Part shown: positions 54,570 to 63,916 of the stretch, one piece after another
How positions within the stretch are numbered: the first letter of the stretch is position 1
How the letters are laid out: the number at the start of each line of letters is the position of its first letter
NCBI RefSeq assembly: GCF_017916325.1
Contig: NC_090170.1
Location: 411,001-475,000 of the forward strand
DNA from: Leishmania martiniquensis
Lineage: Eukaryota > Euglenozoa > Kinetoplastea > Trypanosomatida > Trypanosomatidae
Length of the DNA stretch: 64,000 bases
Reading direction: 5' to 3'
Position numbers and translations under genes: made by a program
Notes under the pieces: model-generated
Seen by the model: only the letters and a program-made list of their open reading frames with translations
Told to the model about the DNA's origin: nothing
Database searches by the model: none

Positions 54570-56636
54570 ATGCCGCCGCCGAGGTCGGTCAGCATGAAGC
54601 GCTTAACGGCGCATGTCGATGCCGGCCATGAAAAGGTCGCCGCCTCCCCACGCGAGACGGAGTCGATGGCTCTCACCACCGCCACCACGGCACCCTCGAC
54701 GAGCAGGCATTGCAGCATCAGCACCCGTAGCAGCAAGGGTCACGGCAGCACAGTCGCAGCGCACGGGGCTTCCACGATTACCTCTCCTATGAGCGCCCCC
54801 TCTCCGCCATCTATGACGACCGCCAAGTCGCCGTCGCTCGACAATGTGGTCACCTCTGCCATCGGTGGACGCAAACGAGCGCGAAGTTGGACGGAGCACA
54901 GCAGCCGCAGTGATTCGAGAGATGGTCGCAGCCCAAGTGCCTCGGTAGCCACTGGGAACGTGGCACGCCCCCCACAACGTTCGCGTCCCTCGGGGCCATT
55001 TGGCAGCGACAACGGACGCATCAGCGGTACTCCTCAGCTGGGGCGTGGCGCGAAGACGCACGCCGAGGAGGTCGTCTTTGAGGCAACGGCAACAAAAGAC
55101 TCCCCATCGCACCTGCAGCGAACCCCCACCTCGCAGCTTTTGAGCCAGCGGCAAGCGCCGCCCTACTCGGCACTCGCCGAGGACCGGTGCGTGACACCGC
55201 AGGAGCCCGCTCTCGAGCAAGCGCTCTTCACTCCTGCGACGGTCGCTCGGCGCCCGCAGCCACAGGCCGCCATTGGCAAGGCGATCCCATCCTCTGCGTT
55301 GTCCGTCGCATCTGCGGCAAACTCCGCCTCCCCCGCCGCCTCATCCACCTCTCGTCCTTCTTCCCACGATGAGGCGGTGCAAGCCATTTTGCGTGCGAAT
55401 CCGCCCACGACAACGCGCCCTGTGCAGCTGAAGCCCGGGTACAAAGTTCCAAGCCCACAATCGCCGTTGTGGGCAGCCCTTGAGGACGATCGGGACGAGG
55501 ACGACTACGCGGCGCGCGACAGCGGCCCAGGGCTAGAGGAGCCGCTGCTCAGCAGCACTCAAATCAGTCTCTTCCAGCTTGGGGACGAGGAGGAAACGAG
55601 CACAAGCGGCGCAGCGAGGACAACCGCGCTGGCTGGCTTGCCGCCGAGCTCTGTGCAAACCTCTGCCACCACAGCTGCGACGGTCCCAACCGAAGGGGCG
55701 CATGTGCCGACTACGATGCATGAGTGCAGGCGCCTCGCCATGGGGGCTGCCGCAAATAAAAGCATCAGCCTTCCAGCGCCAGGACGTTCACTGAACTTGC
55801 TCGACGAAGACGGTCTCCATGATGACGAGCGACTTCCTCTGTTCGTTGAGATGGGGGGCGACAGTCAGGGCGATGACGCCGACGGCGAGTCCTTCTCGCT
55901 AACGCAGGAGGCGAATCGGCAGGATCGGGAGCAGGATGTGCAGGCTATCCTGCCCCGCTCGCGCGCTCGCCGTGGCGCCGCCAGTGCTGCAGCTACTCGG
56001 CCATCCGTCACTGCGATATTGCACCCCAGCAAGTTCAATAGTGCAAACATGTCCACCCCCAGTCCGGCCCGCCAGCGCGCGGCGCGCACCTCTCTCAGCG
56101 CGCCGCAACAACAGGCGAGTCCATACAGCCAACTGCAGCGTGACATGGAGAGCACCATGGCGGCGGGAGCAGCAGCGAGTGAAAGGCAAGCCACGGCCCC
56201 TGCCGCAGGTATGAAGCCGCCTAGAGTGCTCTCGCAGAAGGAGCTACGGAGGAGGGCCGACATGCTGAAGTGGGCCGAGCGCACACGCGCTTTTTTCCAC
56301 TTCATTGATACGCGCCCGCTACAGGTCACGTCATCCCCGCTGAAGCCCCTAGCGGCAACTCTCACACAGTCACGCCGAGGCACCTGCAGCGAGAGCGTCG
56401 TCGTCGGTGCTCATCGTCGAAGCATCGGGGGAGCGCACCCGCGCAAAAGCCCCACAGTCGAAGCCTCCGTGAGCCTAGTGCGCCGCAGCCACAGCGCGAG
56501 TACGGCAGCGGCATCCCCGCATCCATCTGTCGCTACGCACAGCAGCAGTAGCGCCTTCGAGGCGGTTATTTCACGAGTGAGGCGAGAGGCAGCAGCAGCA
56601 GCAGCCAATGCGACGCGCCGCGCATCTGCCAAGTGA
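54570..56636 (+). CDS. 688-residue Ser/Ala/Thr-rich protein of unknown function
   Basis: No family recognised. Almost the whole chain is low-complexity and probably disordered (Ser, Thr, Ala, Pro, Arg), with scattered phosphosite-like SP and TP pairs, for example near 70-100 and 270-320. A repeated pattern of HDEAVQAILR and EQDVQAILPR suggests two short related motifs about 170 residues apart. The one clearly structured piece is a charged helix at about 550-586, containing LSQKELRRRADMLKWAERTRAFFHFIDTRPL. The C-terminus is Arg/Ala-rich. No transmembrane segment or signal peptide. The upstream frame lacks an ATG before 54570; ATG 54594 is an alternative start. Gene-like GC-rich codon use over 2 kb makes it a real CDS, but function is unknown. 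Confidence 0.8.
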   Translation: MPPPRSVSMKRLTAHVDAGHEKVAASPRETESMALTTATTAPSTSRHCSISTRSSKGHGSTVAAHGASTITSPMSAPSPPSMTTAKSPSLDNVVTSAIGGRKRARSWTEHSSRSDSRDGRSPSASVATGNVARPPQRSRPSGPFGSDNGRISGTPQLGRGAKTHAEEVVFEATATKDSPSHLQRTPTSQLLSQRQAPPYSALAEDRCVTPQEPALEQALFTPATVARRPQPQAAIGKAIPSSALSVASAANSASPAASSTSRPSSHDEAVQAILRANPPTTTRPVQLKPGYKVPSPQSPLWAALEDDRDEDDYAARDSGPGLEEPLLSSTQISLFQLGDEEETSTSGAARTTALAGLPPSSVQTSATTAATVPTEGAHVPTTMHECRRLAMGAAANKSISLPAPGRSLNLLDEDGLHDDERLPLFVEMGGDSQGDDADGESFSLTQEANRQDREQDVQAILPRSRARRGAASAAATRPSVTAILHPSKFNSANMSTPSPARQRAARTSLSAPQQQASPYSQLQRDMESTMAAGAAASERQATAPAAGMKPPRVLSQKELRRRADMLKWAERTRAFFHFIDTRPLQVTSSPLKPLAATLTQSRRGTCSESVVVGAHRRSIGGAHPRKSPTVEASVSLVRRSHSASTAAASPHPSVATHSSSSAFEAVISRVRREAAAAAANATRRASAK

Positions 56637-58020
56637 CACAACGGCGTCTCTGTGTACTTTGTCAGCGGCTGAGTCGTAAACGGGCGTCTCTGGGCAGGCG
56701 CGCACGCAAACCTTCAAGCACGCGCTTGCTGTGCTTTATTCTATAGTTGCTTGCTGCGTGGCGGCGCCGTATCCCTCGACACCCTTTCTGCCCCCTACCT
56801 CTTGGATTCCGATGGAGCTCCTCTCCGCTCTTCCTCCCTTGGGCGTTTTGGCGTACACCACCCTACCCCTCGAATGTCTGAGGCGAGGACACTGGCACCC
56901 ATGCGAAGGGCAAAAAAAATGCGTGGTGACGTTTTGCGGAGCACAGGCGCGTGCTCTCTCGCACAAAGAGGTCGACAGCGGGTGCCCAGAGGAGGTTACC
57001 GAACGGACGAGAGGAATGGGGGTGGGGGAGGAAAGAACCGTTAATAAACGAGCGAAGAAGAGGCTTTGGCGCGCCTTCATCCGGTAGGCATCCCCGGAGC
57101 CTCTGGTGCTGCTCCTCTCCACCACCACCACCCTTCAAGTCAAGCTTGAAATCAGGGGTGTAAGCGGAGGTACACATGCTCTGATTAGAATGCTCTCGCT
57201 CTCTGTTTCTCTGTGCTGTGTTCATCATCGACCCTCGGCTGATCCGTCCGTTCCGTCACCTCAAGAGGATCGACGCCGAGCGTGGTGCGCAGGTTTGCTG
57301 CCTTTCCGACTGTTTTTTTTTTGACTCTTTTAGATCGCGTCGGTGCCTTGCAAAGCAAACGAGAAAACAAAATTGAAAAGGGCCAGTAGTAGCCATGCTG
57401 GGAGTCGTCGGATGCGCACTGCTTGGCAGCCGTAGCCAGCACACACACAAAGCTGCGACCCCCAGCACCAGCACTCTCCTCACACACCACTGTACAGGGT
57501 GTTGCTCTTGCTGGCCCGACAAGGAAAAAGTTGCACGACTACCCCCACCCAGCCACACACCCTTTTTAGGGGTCTGTGGCTTGCCCTGTAGAACCTTCTC
57601 GACGCCTTCGCATCATCTTTGTGTGTGTGTGTGTGTTGTCTTCCGCATTTTTCTCTCGCCCGGAAAAGGGCGTGCGCAGCATCCTTCTCGCACGTGTAGC
57701 AGTGTGTATTTCACAGCATTCACCACGACGCTCGCAGCGTATTCGCCCTCTCGTTTACCAAATCCGCAGCCTCAATAACAGCATTTTAAGGGCATGTTCC
57801 AATTCTCACTCCCCTCCCCATCCTCTTCCTCCGGCACACGCGCGCACACCAAACATCCGTACAGCTGCGACTTCGTTGACGGGTCAGAAGCGCCCCCTCT
57901 TTTGCGCCTGCACTATATCGCTTGCTATTTCTTTGCGTTATCCTCACCCCTGCGCCCTCCTGTCGATCTCGATCTCGGCTTACTTAGTCGCTTCTCTTGC
58001 TCACATCGTACGCACCAGGG
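56637..58020 (+). other. Gap upstream of the SelT-like pair
   Basis: About 1.4 kb of mixed sequence with C/T-rich stretches, CA/TG runs near 57620-57636 and no supportable gene. The last 200 bases are pyrimidine-rich and lead into the duplicated acceptor region. Confidence 0.5.
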
Positions 58021-58110
58021 GCGCCTCTCTTCCGTTTCTCTCAGTGGTGGCGCCTCCCTCTCTCTCTTCCGTTTCTCTCAGTGGTGGCGCCTCCCTCTCT
58101 CTCTTCGCCA
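58021..58110 (+). repeat. 37-bp tandem duplication containing the splice-acceptor region
   Basis: The unit CCGTTTCTCTCAGTGGTGGCG plus CCTCCCTCTCTCTCTT occurs twice with a period of 37 bases; the second CCGTTTC begins at 58069 against 58032 for the first. Each unit carries a pyrimidine tract and AG (58043-58044 and 58080-58081), so the duplication doubles a plausible trans-splice site for the SelT-like gene that starts at 58273. There is no ATG between either AG and that start. Confidence 0.7.
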
Positions 58111-58272
58111 TCTCCCTCGAGTGCGCACCGCGTGCGTTGTTGGCCGCGAATTCGCCTTCTCGTATAGGCTCCTCTCGCGCGCTTCCCGCGCCAGCTCGCT
58201 GGCCAACACTGCTGTCGAGGCGAGCGTGGAACTGAAGCTCGAAGAGCGAAAACAAAAAGCACTTTGAGGCGA

Positions 58273-59457
58273 ATGGACTCTGTACGCTCATTGGCCCCAG
58301 TGTCACAGGGACGTGGTATCCGCCACGCGCGCGCTGTGCAGCTGGTTTTGGCGGGCCTTCTCCTTGCCGCCCTCCTGTTTGGCGGTGGAAACGAAAGGGG
58401 CAGATACGGCAACTCCCTCATAAGTGCTAGACGCCCACAATGGAGCGGCGTACTGCTTCCTGCCATGGCGACGGTGGAGCCAAGCCAAGAGTGGACTGCT
58501 GAGGAACAGCACGCTAGTGACGACAACATCACTGTTGAGCTCGCCAAGTTTCATGCACCAGAAGCTGGCGAGGTGCTACCAATGAACCCGCAGTACAACT
58601 ACAAGGACGAGGCAGAAGCAGAGGCGGTGGCGTCAAGAGCAGCGGCTACTGCAGGCGCCTCGACCGAGTCGCCGACTGCTCACCTCGACAAGCTGAGCTT
58701 TGAGGAGCTGAAAGCGCTGCTGTCAGAGAAGAAGGGTTGGGTGAACTTGCGCCTCTATAAGGACCGTGAAGCGCTCATTGGAGCCCTCTATGATTTGGAG
58801 CAGAAGGAGTCAGCGCAGATCGCGTTCCGTGCAGAGGTCGCCGCCGCTGCACGCTGGTATGCAGCGCAGCAATCGCATCGCAAAGCAACGTATCGTGGTC
58901 TCAGGAGCAGTCGCGCTCGCAGCGACAGCGCTAAACCGGCAGATGCTGGCGACTCCGACGGTGTCCAGGCACAGTACGAGCTGCTCGTCCTCTACAACGA
59001 AGCGGACGGCTATCGTTCAAAGTTTGAGGAGCTTCGGAAGGAGCTGCAGGAATCAGAAGCAACGAGTCTGCCGAACCTGGCTGACTTCAGCATCATTGGG
59101 CAGGCGTACCCGATTAGTTCCGGCAAGGCCCTCATCGGCAAGGCGCTGCAGGGGGCCTTCTTCGCCACGGTAGGGCTTGCCCTTCTGTCGGATCAGCTGA
59201 ATTTCCTTTCAGAATCGGCGCGCGCTGTCCTGCGCCAGCGTCGCGGTCTCATAATCAGTACCGGCTTCTTGCTAAATACACTGAGTGGCGCTGCGCTGCA
59301 GAACAGCGCCTTTGAGGTTTTCTTGGACGGCGAACGTATCTACTCTGGTCTGGACGCGGATGGGCGGTTGCCGACAGCAGAGCTGCTGAGCAACCTGCTC
59401 CTGGAGAGGACGCTCTTGAAGGACTACTACGCTGCCAAAATGATGGCGGGGTTGTAG
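58273..59457 (+). CDS. Selenoprotein T-like paralogue lacking the redox motif
   Basis: 394 residues. The N-terminus has a hydrophobic segment (AVQLVLAGLLLAALLFGGG, about 22-40) that would act as signal peptide or anchor to the ER. A helical domain follows at about 140-195. From about 234 the chain aligns with SelT: LLVLYNEADGYRSKFEEL, then the membrane-embedded helices (FFATVGLALL; RGLIISTGFLLNTLSGAAL) and the end signature NSAFEVFLDGERIYSGL. Where SelT has CxxU, this protein has N242-E-A-D245; there is no cysteine or in-frame UGA in the whole chain, so it cannot do thiol redox chemistry. It is the immediate upstream neighbour of SelT and in the same orientation, so a tandem duplication is likely. 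Role unknown; a pseudo-enzyme partner or regulator of SelT is an inference. The frame extends slightly upstream without an ATG; 58273 is the first. Confidence 0.9.
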   Translation: MDSVRSLAPVSQGRGIRHARAVQLVLAGLLLAALLFGGGNERGRYGNSLISARRPQWSGVLLPAMATVEPSQEWTAEEQHASDDNITVELAKFHAPEAGEVLPMNPQYNYKDEAEAEAVASRAAATAGASTESPTAHLDKLSFEELKALLSEKKGWVNLRLYKDREALIGALYDLEQKESAQIAFRAEVAAAARWYAAQQSHRKATYRGLRSSRARSDSAKPADAGDSDGVQAQYELLVLYNEADGYRSKFEELRKELQESEATSLPNLADFSIIGQAYPISSGKALIGKALQGAFFATVGLALLSDQLNFLSESARAVLRQRRGLIISTGFLLNTLSGAALQNSAFEVFLDGERIYSGLDADGRLPTAELLSNLLLERTLLKDYYAAKMMAGL

Positions 59458-59839
59458 AAGGCGCTCGGCGGTGCAGGGCTACCGAACACCTCGGCGGGCG
59501 GAATCTCGCTCTGCTCATACTCCAGATGCGCGACAAAACAAACCTCAAAAGTGCTCGAGCGCGCTCGAAATGACAAAAAGGTAAATGGGAAAAAAAAAGT
59601 CGAGCGCAGCAGAGCGGCAGCGAACGGTGTTGAGCGCGAAGCGACGATGGGCGGGGCGGGGTGGGGGTGGAATACCAGACAGATCACGCGCCTCTCTCTA
59701 CTCAGTCGCCTTCCTTGTACCTCTACACCCCTCCTCGTCCTGAGCATCTGAGTGCACGCCTCCCCCATCCTCGCTCTCACCTCTCTCTCTCTCTTTGAGC
59801 GCTGACGTCCGTCCCCCACGACCATATTTGCGTTGGCAC
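59458..59839 (+). other. Gap between the SelT-like pair
   Basis: About 0.4 kb, pyrimidine-rich towards its right end, with no supportable ORF; probable 3' UTR of the paralogue. Confidence 0.5.
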
Positions 59840-59913
59840 CGATTCACCGCGTCTCCTTCCTATTCGGCTCCCTCTATAAGTGCTTTTCTTTGGCCGTTAC
59901 TCCTCTCTGTCAG
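59840..59913 (+). promoter_or_regulatory. Putative trans-splice acceptor of SelT
   Basis: C/T-rich runs (GTCTCCTTCCTATTCGGCTCCCTC; TTTTCTTTGGCCGTTACTCCTCTCTG) end in TCAG, with AG at 59912-59913. An earlier AG lies at 59879-59880. No ATG intervenes before 60109. Confidence 0.45.
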
Positions 59914-60108
59914 TGCACGCGGGGGTAAGGGCTTCACGCCGCTGTGTGTGTGTGTGTGCTGTCAAGCCCAAAAGGCGCAGTGCTCCACTCCCACTTCATT
60001 GCCTCCACCGCACGTACCAGCAGCAGCCACATTTTTATCCTCACGTTCTGTTCTCACTCTTGAAGCGCGAGGCGTAGTAAACGAAAGAAAACGCAGTAGG
60101 GCGCACTC

Positions 60109-61212
60109 ATGCTCAGCACTCTTTCCCTGAAGCGCCGCCAGCGTCGGGTCACGACGCTGCTCGTTGTGGCGTCCCTGGCGCTTCTTCTCGTGTGTGTAGC
60201 GCGCCCTGCGGCTTCGGCGCGTAAAGTGCACCCCGCTGTCGATGAAAGTAAGGACCCTTACGCCTACCTTAACATGCTCAACGAGATGGACCTGCAGCAG
60301 ATGTTACATGAAAAGACGCATGGGCAGGTGCAGGTCAGTGCCTTTCGCAACAAGGAGGAGCTGATCGCTGCGGTGCGCAAGATCGAGGAGCGCGAGGATG
60401 CTGAGGCCAGCTTCGACGCGCGTGTCACAGCAGCAATGGAGCGCAAGGCCGCCCTGGCGCAGCAGCAACGCGGTGTTGAAGCGGCACCCGCGAAGGCTGA
60501 TAGTGAGGTGCCGTCACTGTCCTCAGGGCGTCACCAACGCACAGATGCGAAGAGCAACACTAAGGATACGACGGAGCAAACCTCAAAGAAAAAGGCGGTA
60601 CACCTAATGGATAGAGACGAGAGGAGCTCGATCGGTGGGGAGAGCCATCGGCAAGGGAAGGGTTACGCCACTGCTGCGGCCGCGGCTGGTGCTGGTGGAT
60701 ATGCAGGCGCCCAAAGAGAACCCACTGAGCGACGATCCTCTCAAGGGCATGAGCTGCAGGTGCTCTACTGTACCGGGTGAGGATACGCGAAGTACTTTGA
60801 AGATATGAAGCAGCAGCTGCAACGCACGCTACCAAACGCGCAAGATGTGCGCATTGTGGGTAGTACCTACCCCACCCCGCCCCTCCGCGCCCTCGCTGCA
60901 AGGGTGTGCTCGACGGCTTTTCTGGCCTCCCTTGGTATCGCCCTTGCAGGGCAGCAGCTCGCATTTCTGCCCGCCACCGTTCTGAACTTCGTCGCTCAAC
61001 AGCGCGGTATGCTGATCGGCGCCGGTTTCTTGCTGAATATGATCGGGGGCGCTCTCCTTCAGACCGGCGCCTTTGAGGTGACCTTGGATGGCGAGCTCAT
61101 CTTCTCGAAGCTGCAGGCGGGCGCTGTGCCGAGCGTGACGGAGTTACGTCGCATTGTCCTACAGAAGACGTTGCTGGACAAATACGGTGGGGGTAGCGCG
61201 TCATCATCATAG
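60109..61212 (+). CDS. SelT: Selenoprotein T, with in-frame UGA read as selenocysteine
   Basis: 367 residues; TGA at 60778-60780 is codon 224 and the frame stays open to 61212. It reads LYCTG-U-GYAKYFEDM, matching the SelT CxxU redox centre (C221 to U224), and continues with the two hydrophobic segments (VCSTAFLASLGIALAG; QQRGMLIGAGFLLNMIGGALL) and the SelT end signature GAFEVTLDGELIFSKLQAG. The thioredoxin-like SelT family sits in the ER membrane; SelT is one of the few selenoproteins reported in kinetoplastids. The N-terminus is a typical signal peptide (basic RRQRR, then LLVVASLALLLVCVA, cleavage plausible after ASA37), followed by a helical domain at about 49-115 that standard SelT lacks. 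Recoding needs a SECIS element in the 3' UTR; I found none with certainty. Without it the product would stop at residue 223, just before the conserved part. Confidence 0.93.
60778..60780 (+). other. SelT: In-frame UGA, selenocysteine codon
   Basis: TGA in frame with the ATG at 60109, preceded by TGT ACC GGG and followed by GGA TAC. The local protein is the CxxU box of selenoprotein T, and 143 further sense codons with SelT-specific motifs follow. A normal stop or sequencing error is unlikely because the motif position is exactly the known Sec position. Confidence 0.92.
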
Positions 61213-63916
61213 AGAGAGCTCTAAAAGACGAACAGAACAGCGGCGATGAAGAGACGAAAGTGCGCCGGCGACCTTGTCTGCGGCGCCTCCGCCCACAGCC
61301 TACGGTGAGTGTATACATGTGGGGCGCGCGTGGAAGTGGTCAGTGAGGACCTTCGCGGTCTTTCATCTCGCCATTTCGCTCCCACCTCCCTCACCCTTTG
61401 GCTCACCGGCTTCATTTCTTTTTCTCTTCTTGTTGCTACCACAGCGCATCTTCGACGTGTAGAGAGCTTTACATGTGTGTGCGTACGGGAGACACATTCT
61501 CGCTTTCCATCGCTGCAGCTTTGGGGGTCGCCTATGCTCTCTGTGGTTACGGCGACTGCGTGCTGCTGCATCCAACCATCTTCAATGTACTTCGCTCAAG
61601 GAAAGAGAAACGGCCGAAAAGGGAAAAACACAAACATACGCGTCCGGGTGCATCACAGCAAGGCGAGTGCACATGTGCCGAGAGACTGAGAAGCAACTCG
61701 CAAGCACTCAAGCGCAGCTGCCCAGTGAAGTGGCCCTACCTAGGAGGAGGCGAGAGTTGGCGGCCTACCTGGTCTTGTACCGGTAAGTGTATGTGTGTGC
61801 GTGTGTGCGTGCGTGTGTCATGAGTAGTTCGAATGGGCCGCTCGGTTCCGGCTTGGAGCTCAGACGCTTTGTGTATGTTTGTGAGTTGAATGTTGTATCT
61901 CAGCTGCAGAGTTGATTCGACTCTCCTCCCTCGCGCATCTTTTTCCTGGGCTGTGCGCGCACCCCTCCGACGCTGCGCCGGCAACGTTGGCCTTTGCGTG
62001 AGGGCAGTGCTCTTCTCTCTCAGCATGCGTGTGCAAAAAGGAGAGGGAGACATCGTGGCTCACTGAGAATCGACTTCGGCAGCGTCTGTTTTCTTTTACA
62101 TGACGGTGTCTCCGGTAAACCTCACTTCAAATGTGTTGTGCAGACGACGTTGGGAGGGGGACGCTTTCCTTGGATTTCCTTCTATTCCCGCACACCTCCC
62201 CCCAGGCCCTTTCGTTGTGCTCCGCTCGCCTCTGTAGAGCATCATCATGACGCCCACCCACCCACCCACCCCCATCTTCGCTACTGGAACGCAGAAGTGG
62301 AATGAAAGCTTGATGCGTGTTCGTGTGTTGCGAGGGAGGAGGGGTAATATATGGTAGATGGGAAGGGGTCCGGGGAAAGAGGGACGTCAATGGAATCCTC
62401 CCGTCTGCACCGCACACGGGTCCGGGACACTCGAGTCTATTCTATTCTCGAGCTCGGGGACTAGCCAAGTTGGGCGGCAGTTCCAAGGAAGCCGAGCGGC
62501 CCTATGACTGGCATGCGACGCACCTCGCTTTCTCTTCATTTGAGTTTGCTTCGGCGAGCCTCATGACAGCACACCGCTCTGAAGGCGTGGCCGGATTGTG
62601 TCTGTGTGTGTGTGTGTGTGTGTGTGTTGGTGAGAGAGTGATTTGGTTTCTTTCCGTCATCGCCCCTGCGTCTCCCTCTCACTTTCTTTGGCCAACGGAA
62701 AAACTTTCGCCGCCGTCGCCGCGGCCGGTCAAAGCGTACGCGTCCGTTGCGGCTTTCTTGTTTTTCCCTTTTTTCATTTAGGGCGACGGCCCCACCCATC
62801 CTCCTCTCCCTCTCGCGAATGCGATCCACAGCGCCCTCTCGGTCTTCTTTTTTTTTCATGCTGGTCTGAGGCTCTCTTTTCCGTTCTCGTCATCCCACTG
62901 CATGCATCCATCTGCGTCATGTATTGGTGACGCCGCCCGTATTTCAGCGTGGGCGGTGAGATGGTGCAGCAGACGAACCGACTATGGGAAAGGAGGAAGG
63001 GGGGAAGACAAAGGCGGCCCGTACTCACGTACGTGCTGATTAACGCCTGTTTATTTTTGTCTAGGGAGCGAAGAGTAAAAGGGGGTAAAAAAGGCACACA
63101 CAAAAAAAAGAAAATGAATGGCAAAGCGACGGTTCTTCGTCGGTCAACCGACTCCCTCGCTGCCTCCACCACTCTGCGCCCTCGCCTGCGATCTATACCA
63201 CATGGAGGAATAGGGAAGAATGGAACACGGAATCAGTAGGGGGGGGCAGGCAGAGGAAGCTGCGTGCAAGAGCGCGTACCGGCATCGTTTGCGTGTGCGC
63301 CTCGATGAGAGTGCATGGGTGTCCAGACTTCTCAACTGCTTGGGGCTCGTCATGTAACGTCTCACGCCCCCCCTCCCCAGACGCTAGGTCCAACAAGGAT
63401 GTCGAGCTTGGTGCAAGTCCACCGGTCATTGCTTCTGGTGTGACCCGTCCCTTTTCTCCTACCTCGCCCATGCCCCCGCTTGCCTGCTCGATGCCCATTC
63501 TTCCCAACATTTCTTGTGCCACAACAACCGCTTACGACGCACGCACACGCACATGTGCACCGCTACATACACCCTTTTTTTTGACTCCCGTTTGATCCCT
63601 GCTCTCCTTGTGGCGGATGCGGTGGCTCATCGTAGCCAAGATATATATATATATATTCGAGGAAGCTCTCTCCACGTCGGACCCCCCCTCCCTATCGCCC
63701 TCTCCACCTGTCTAACGGTTTTCAAAGCGTTTCCAGCTGTGCCCGCCTAGCCAGCTCCTGTGTGCTGTTTCCTGCACAGGCGCCATTCATCTTGGTGTTT
63801 TTTTTTCTTCTTCCAATCGGCAAGCCGAACAAAATCTCAGAGGAGCTGCGCCCTCTCTCGACGATCGACTCCAATAGCGCTGAAGCCCTCCGTACTTTCC
63901 TCCTCTGCCTCCCCCC
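61213..63916 (+). other. SelT 3' UTR and intergenic region to the next gene
   Basis: About 2.7 kb without a supportable gene. It should hold the SelT SECIS element, but by eye no ATGA/AA/GA arrangement with a convincing 11-14 bp helix stands out. (TG)n at 62600-62628 and (TA)n at 63640-63656 are present, and pyrimidine tracts increase towards the right end. Confidence 0.5.

Noticed and set aside
60805..61212. Separate 135-codon gene after SelT
   Set aside because: It is in frame with the upstream ORF across the UGA and completes the SelT fold.
61818..61866. ATGA with AA and GA as SelT SECIS
   Set aside because: The AA comes too soon after ATGA and the arms do not pair.
62924..62962. Hairpin with TGA and GA flanks as SelT SECIS
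   Set aside because: The stem is only 6-8 bp, the loop has no AA at the expected place, and it is 1.7 kb from the stop codon.
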